51,013 bases of DNA from JBCCCJ01 sp039029315 (lineage in GTDB: Bacteria > Bacteroidota > Bacteroidia > J057). Positions 49,626 through 51,013 of the stretch are shown here, piece after piece. The position numbers and the translations under genes were made by a program. Numbering within the stretch: the first letter of the stretch is position 1; the number at the start of each line of letters is the position of its first letter. The notes under the pieces are model-generated. The model saw nothing but the letters and a program-made list of their open reading frames with translations. It did not search any database and was not told the DNA's origin. The stretch lies in NCBI GenBank assembly GCA_039029315.1, contig JBCCGK010000087.1, forward strand, positions 1 through 51,013, written 5' to 3'.

Positions 49626-51013
49626 ATGAAAACTTTCTTCTCCTGCTTGCTGCTGGTGTGTAGCCTTTCAGTGGGCTTCTCGCAAGGCAATCTTCGCTTT
49701 TCCTATACGGTCATACCGAGTGGGAATACGTCAACGATTATGGTGTACGCTTATAATTCTGTTCCTGGAACAGAGAATATGACATCATTTACGATGAATG
49801 TATACTATGACAATACGGAATCCAGTATTACCACATTTGATGTCAGCCCGCTGACAACACTCAGCTGGATAGCCTTGCCGTCATTTACAACTTTTAATGC
49901 GGCCTCAAATGCATCTATTCCGATTACGCATACAGGTTTTGGCAATGTAAATGTGCTGGATTTTTTGGGGATGGGTACATTCGTTGGGCAGACCCCTATT
50001 CATATTCTGACCATCACTGCAGACAATAGTCCTGGCTCAGATCCATCTGGAACTTTTTATTTATCCAGTTCAAGCGAGGGGCATCCAGAACAAGTATATA
50101 ATGACAATGTGATGCCTATTCCTAACGCCTATCCAGTCATTATTGCCAATCCTGCCCCTTCGCCAACCATCAGTGGGCTGACGGAATATTGTGCAGGCAC
50201 AGGAGGCGTAATTCTGGATGCCGGGGCGGGATTTGCTTCCTATCTCTGGTCACCGGGAGGGGAAACGACCCAAACCATCAGCGCAATGGCCGGGACTTAT
50301 ACCGTGACGGTGACGGATGGACTGGGAGGACAGGGGACTTCTCCGAATCATGTGGTAACAGAAAACCCCAATCCGCAGCCAAACTTTTCTGGCTCTCTTA
50401 CTTACTGTGCAAGCGAAGGAGGGACGTTGCTGGATGCTGGTTCAGGCTTTGCGAGTTATCTTTGGTCTCCTGGTGGTGAAACGACTCAGTCAGTCTTTTT
50501 TAACAGTGGAGCTGGAACGGTAACAGTCACAGATGGGAATGGATGTAGCACAACAATTGCTTTTGGGACAAGCTCCATTCCTGATCTTGTACCGAATGTA
50601 ACTGGCGCAATCGACTATTGCGAAGGCTCAAACACCACGCTTGACGCAGGATCTGGTTTTGCCAGCTATCTCTGGTCTCCCGGAGGGGAAACGACCCAAA
50701 CCATTAGCGCGACAGCAGGCACCTATTCTGTAACTGTAACCGACGCCAATGGCTGCTCCGGCACTTCCTCTGATGTCATTGTTACAGAGAATGCCAATCC
50801 AATACCTGTGATCAGCGGCTCAACGACCTATTGTGCAAGTGCAGGAAGTACGACTCTTGACGCAGGATCTGGATTCACCAGCTATCTCTGGTCTCCCGGC
50901 GGCGAAACGACCCAAACCATCAGTGCCACAGCAGGCACCTATTCAGTAACGGTAACCGATGCCAACGGCTGTTCCGGCACGTCTGCCGATGTGGTAGTTA
51001 CAGAAAATGCCAA
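49626..51013 (+). CDS. Partial gene: paralogous secreted protein with tandem Ig/PKD-like modules
   Basis: The ATG at 49626 opens a frame that stays open to the window edge (1388 bases), so the gene is partial at its 3' end. It has a signal peptide, then the same N-terminal domain as the preceding gene (shared phrases include HTGFGNVNVLDFL, GTFVGQTPIH and LTITADNS). Instead of a sorting domain it continues with tandem modules of about 72 residues containing SYLWSPGGETTQTISA and TVTDANGCSG. Such modules are common in large T9SS-secreted adhesin-like proteins, so a C-terminal sorting domain is expected beyond the window. Confidence 0.88.
   Translation, partial: MKTFFSCLLLVCSLSVGFSQGNLRFSYTVIPSGNTSTIMVYAYNSVPGTENMTSFTMNVYYDNTESSITTFDVSPLTTLSWIALPSFTTFNAASNASIPITHTGFGNVNVLDFLGMGTFVGQTPIHILTITADNSPGSDPSGTFYLSSSSEGHPEQVYNDNVMPIPNAYPVIIANPAPSPTISGLTEYCAGTGGVILDAGAGFASYLWSPGGETTQTISAMAGTYTVTVTDGLGGQGTSPNHVVTENPNPQPNFSGSLTYCASEGGTLLDAGSGFASYLWSPGGETTQSVFFNSGAGTVTVTDGNGCSTTIAFGTSSIPDLVPNVTGAIDYCEGSNTTLDAGSGFASYLWSPGGETTQTISATAGTYSVTVTDANGCSGTSSDVIVTENANPIPVISGSTTYCASAGSTTLDAGSGFTSYLWSPGGETTQTISATAGTYSVTVTDANGCSGTSADVVVTENA
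50160..51013 (+). repeat. Tandem repeat array within a coding sequence (about 210-216 bp units)
   Basis: Four copies of a unit containing YLWSPGGETTQ start their core phrase at about 50241, 50457, 50667 and 50883, which gives unit lengths of 216, 210 and 216 bases. The third and fourth units are the most alike at DNA level, which suggests recent duplication. The array continues past the window. Confidence 0.85.

Noticed and set aside
50160..51013. CRISPR-like array at the right edge because of regular repeats
   Set aside because: The repeats are about 210-216 bases, in frame within an open coding sequence, and encode Ig/PKD-like modules.

Overview
The window comes from a Bacteroidota chromosome, probably a gliding or marine lineage of the Saprospiria/Cytophagia kind; I cannot name the species. 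The evidence is a SusC/SusD outer-membrane pair, several type IX secretion (T9SS) C-terminal sorting domains of both type A and type B, a CRTAC1-type FG-GAP lipoprotein, ELWxxDGT repeats, LytS/LytTR two-component pairs and a general lack of Shine-Dalgarno sequences. I see no tRNA, rRNA or CRISPR.

Layout. 1-383: repeat-rich intergenic DNA. 384-5147 (+): secreted alkylsulfatase-like metallo-hydrolase and FG-GAP/ASPIC lipoprotein. 5153-11396 (-): SusC, SusD and a T9SS type B surface protein. 11647-29431: a divergent non-ribosomal peptide (NRPS) cluster. 29552-32244 (-): molybdenum hydroxylase pair of the isoquinoline oxidoreductase type. 32471-35374 (+): AddB-like Fe-S nuclease. 35398-38277 (-): DinB-like protein, GTP cyclohydrolase II-like protein and a T9SS surface protein. 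38683-39699 (+): degenerate histidine kinase. 40027-41703 (-): ELWxxDGT surface protein. 42238-46729: two convergent LytS/LytTR pairs. 47002-48144 (+): serine beta-lactamase-like hydrolase. 48500-51013 (+): two tandem paralogous surface proteins, the second running off the window.

The NRPS cluster is the centre of interest. The plus-strand arm reads ornithine cyclodeaminase, acyl-CoA-dehydrogenase-like oxidase, stand-alone prolyl-type adenylation enzyme, stand-alone carrier protein, then a 1376-residue NRPS. The first four together can make L-proline from ornithine, load it on the carrier and oxidise it to a pyrrole-2-carbonyl starter. The NRPS that follows is C-A-PCP, but its adenylation domain is interrupted between motifs A8 and A9 by about 340 residues of a zinc-ribbon PP-loop ATPase resembling N-acetyl sugar amidotransferases; its specificity residues read like an asparagine pocket. 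The minus-strand arm carries a HupE-like membrane protein, a C-A protein that stops after A8, a free methyltransferase of the guanidinoacetate N-methyltransferase family, a small protein that resumes at A9-A10 and adds a PCP, a C-PCP-thioesterase protein, and an Sfp-type phosphopantetheinyl transferase. So both main-chain adenylation domains of the cluster are interrupted at the same A8/A9 site, one by a fused PP-loop domain and the other by a methyltransferase encoded as a separate gene.

Inferred product: a pyrrole-2-carbonyl-capped short peptide with a PP-loop-modified (amidine- or thioamide-like) residue and an N-methylated residue, released by a thioesterase. I know of no characterised system with this combination, but could not search. 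Two short inverted-repeat (MITE-like) elements lie in the 533-bp gap between the halves of the split adenylation domain, and relatives of such repeats occur at the left edge of the window and downstream of the cluster.
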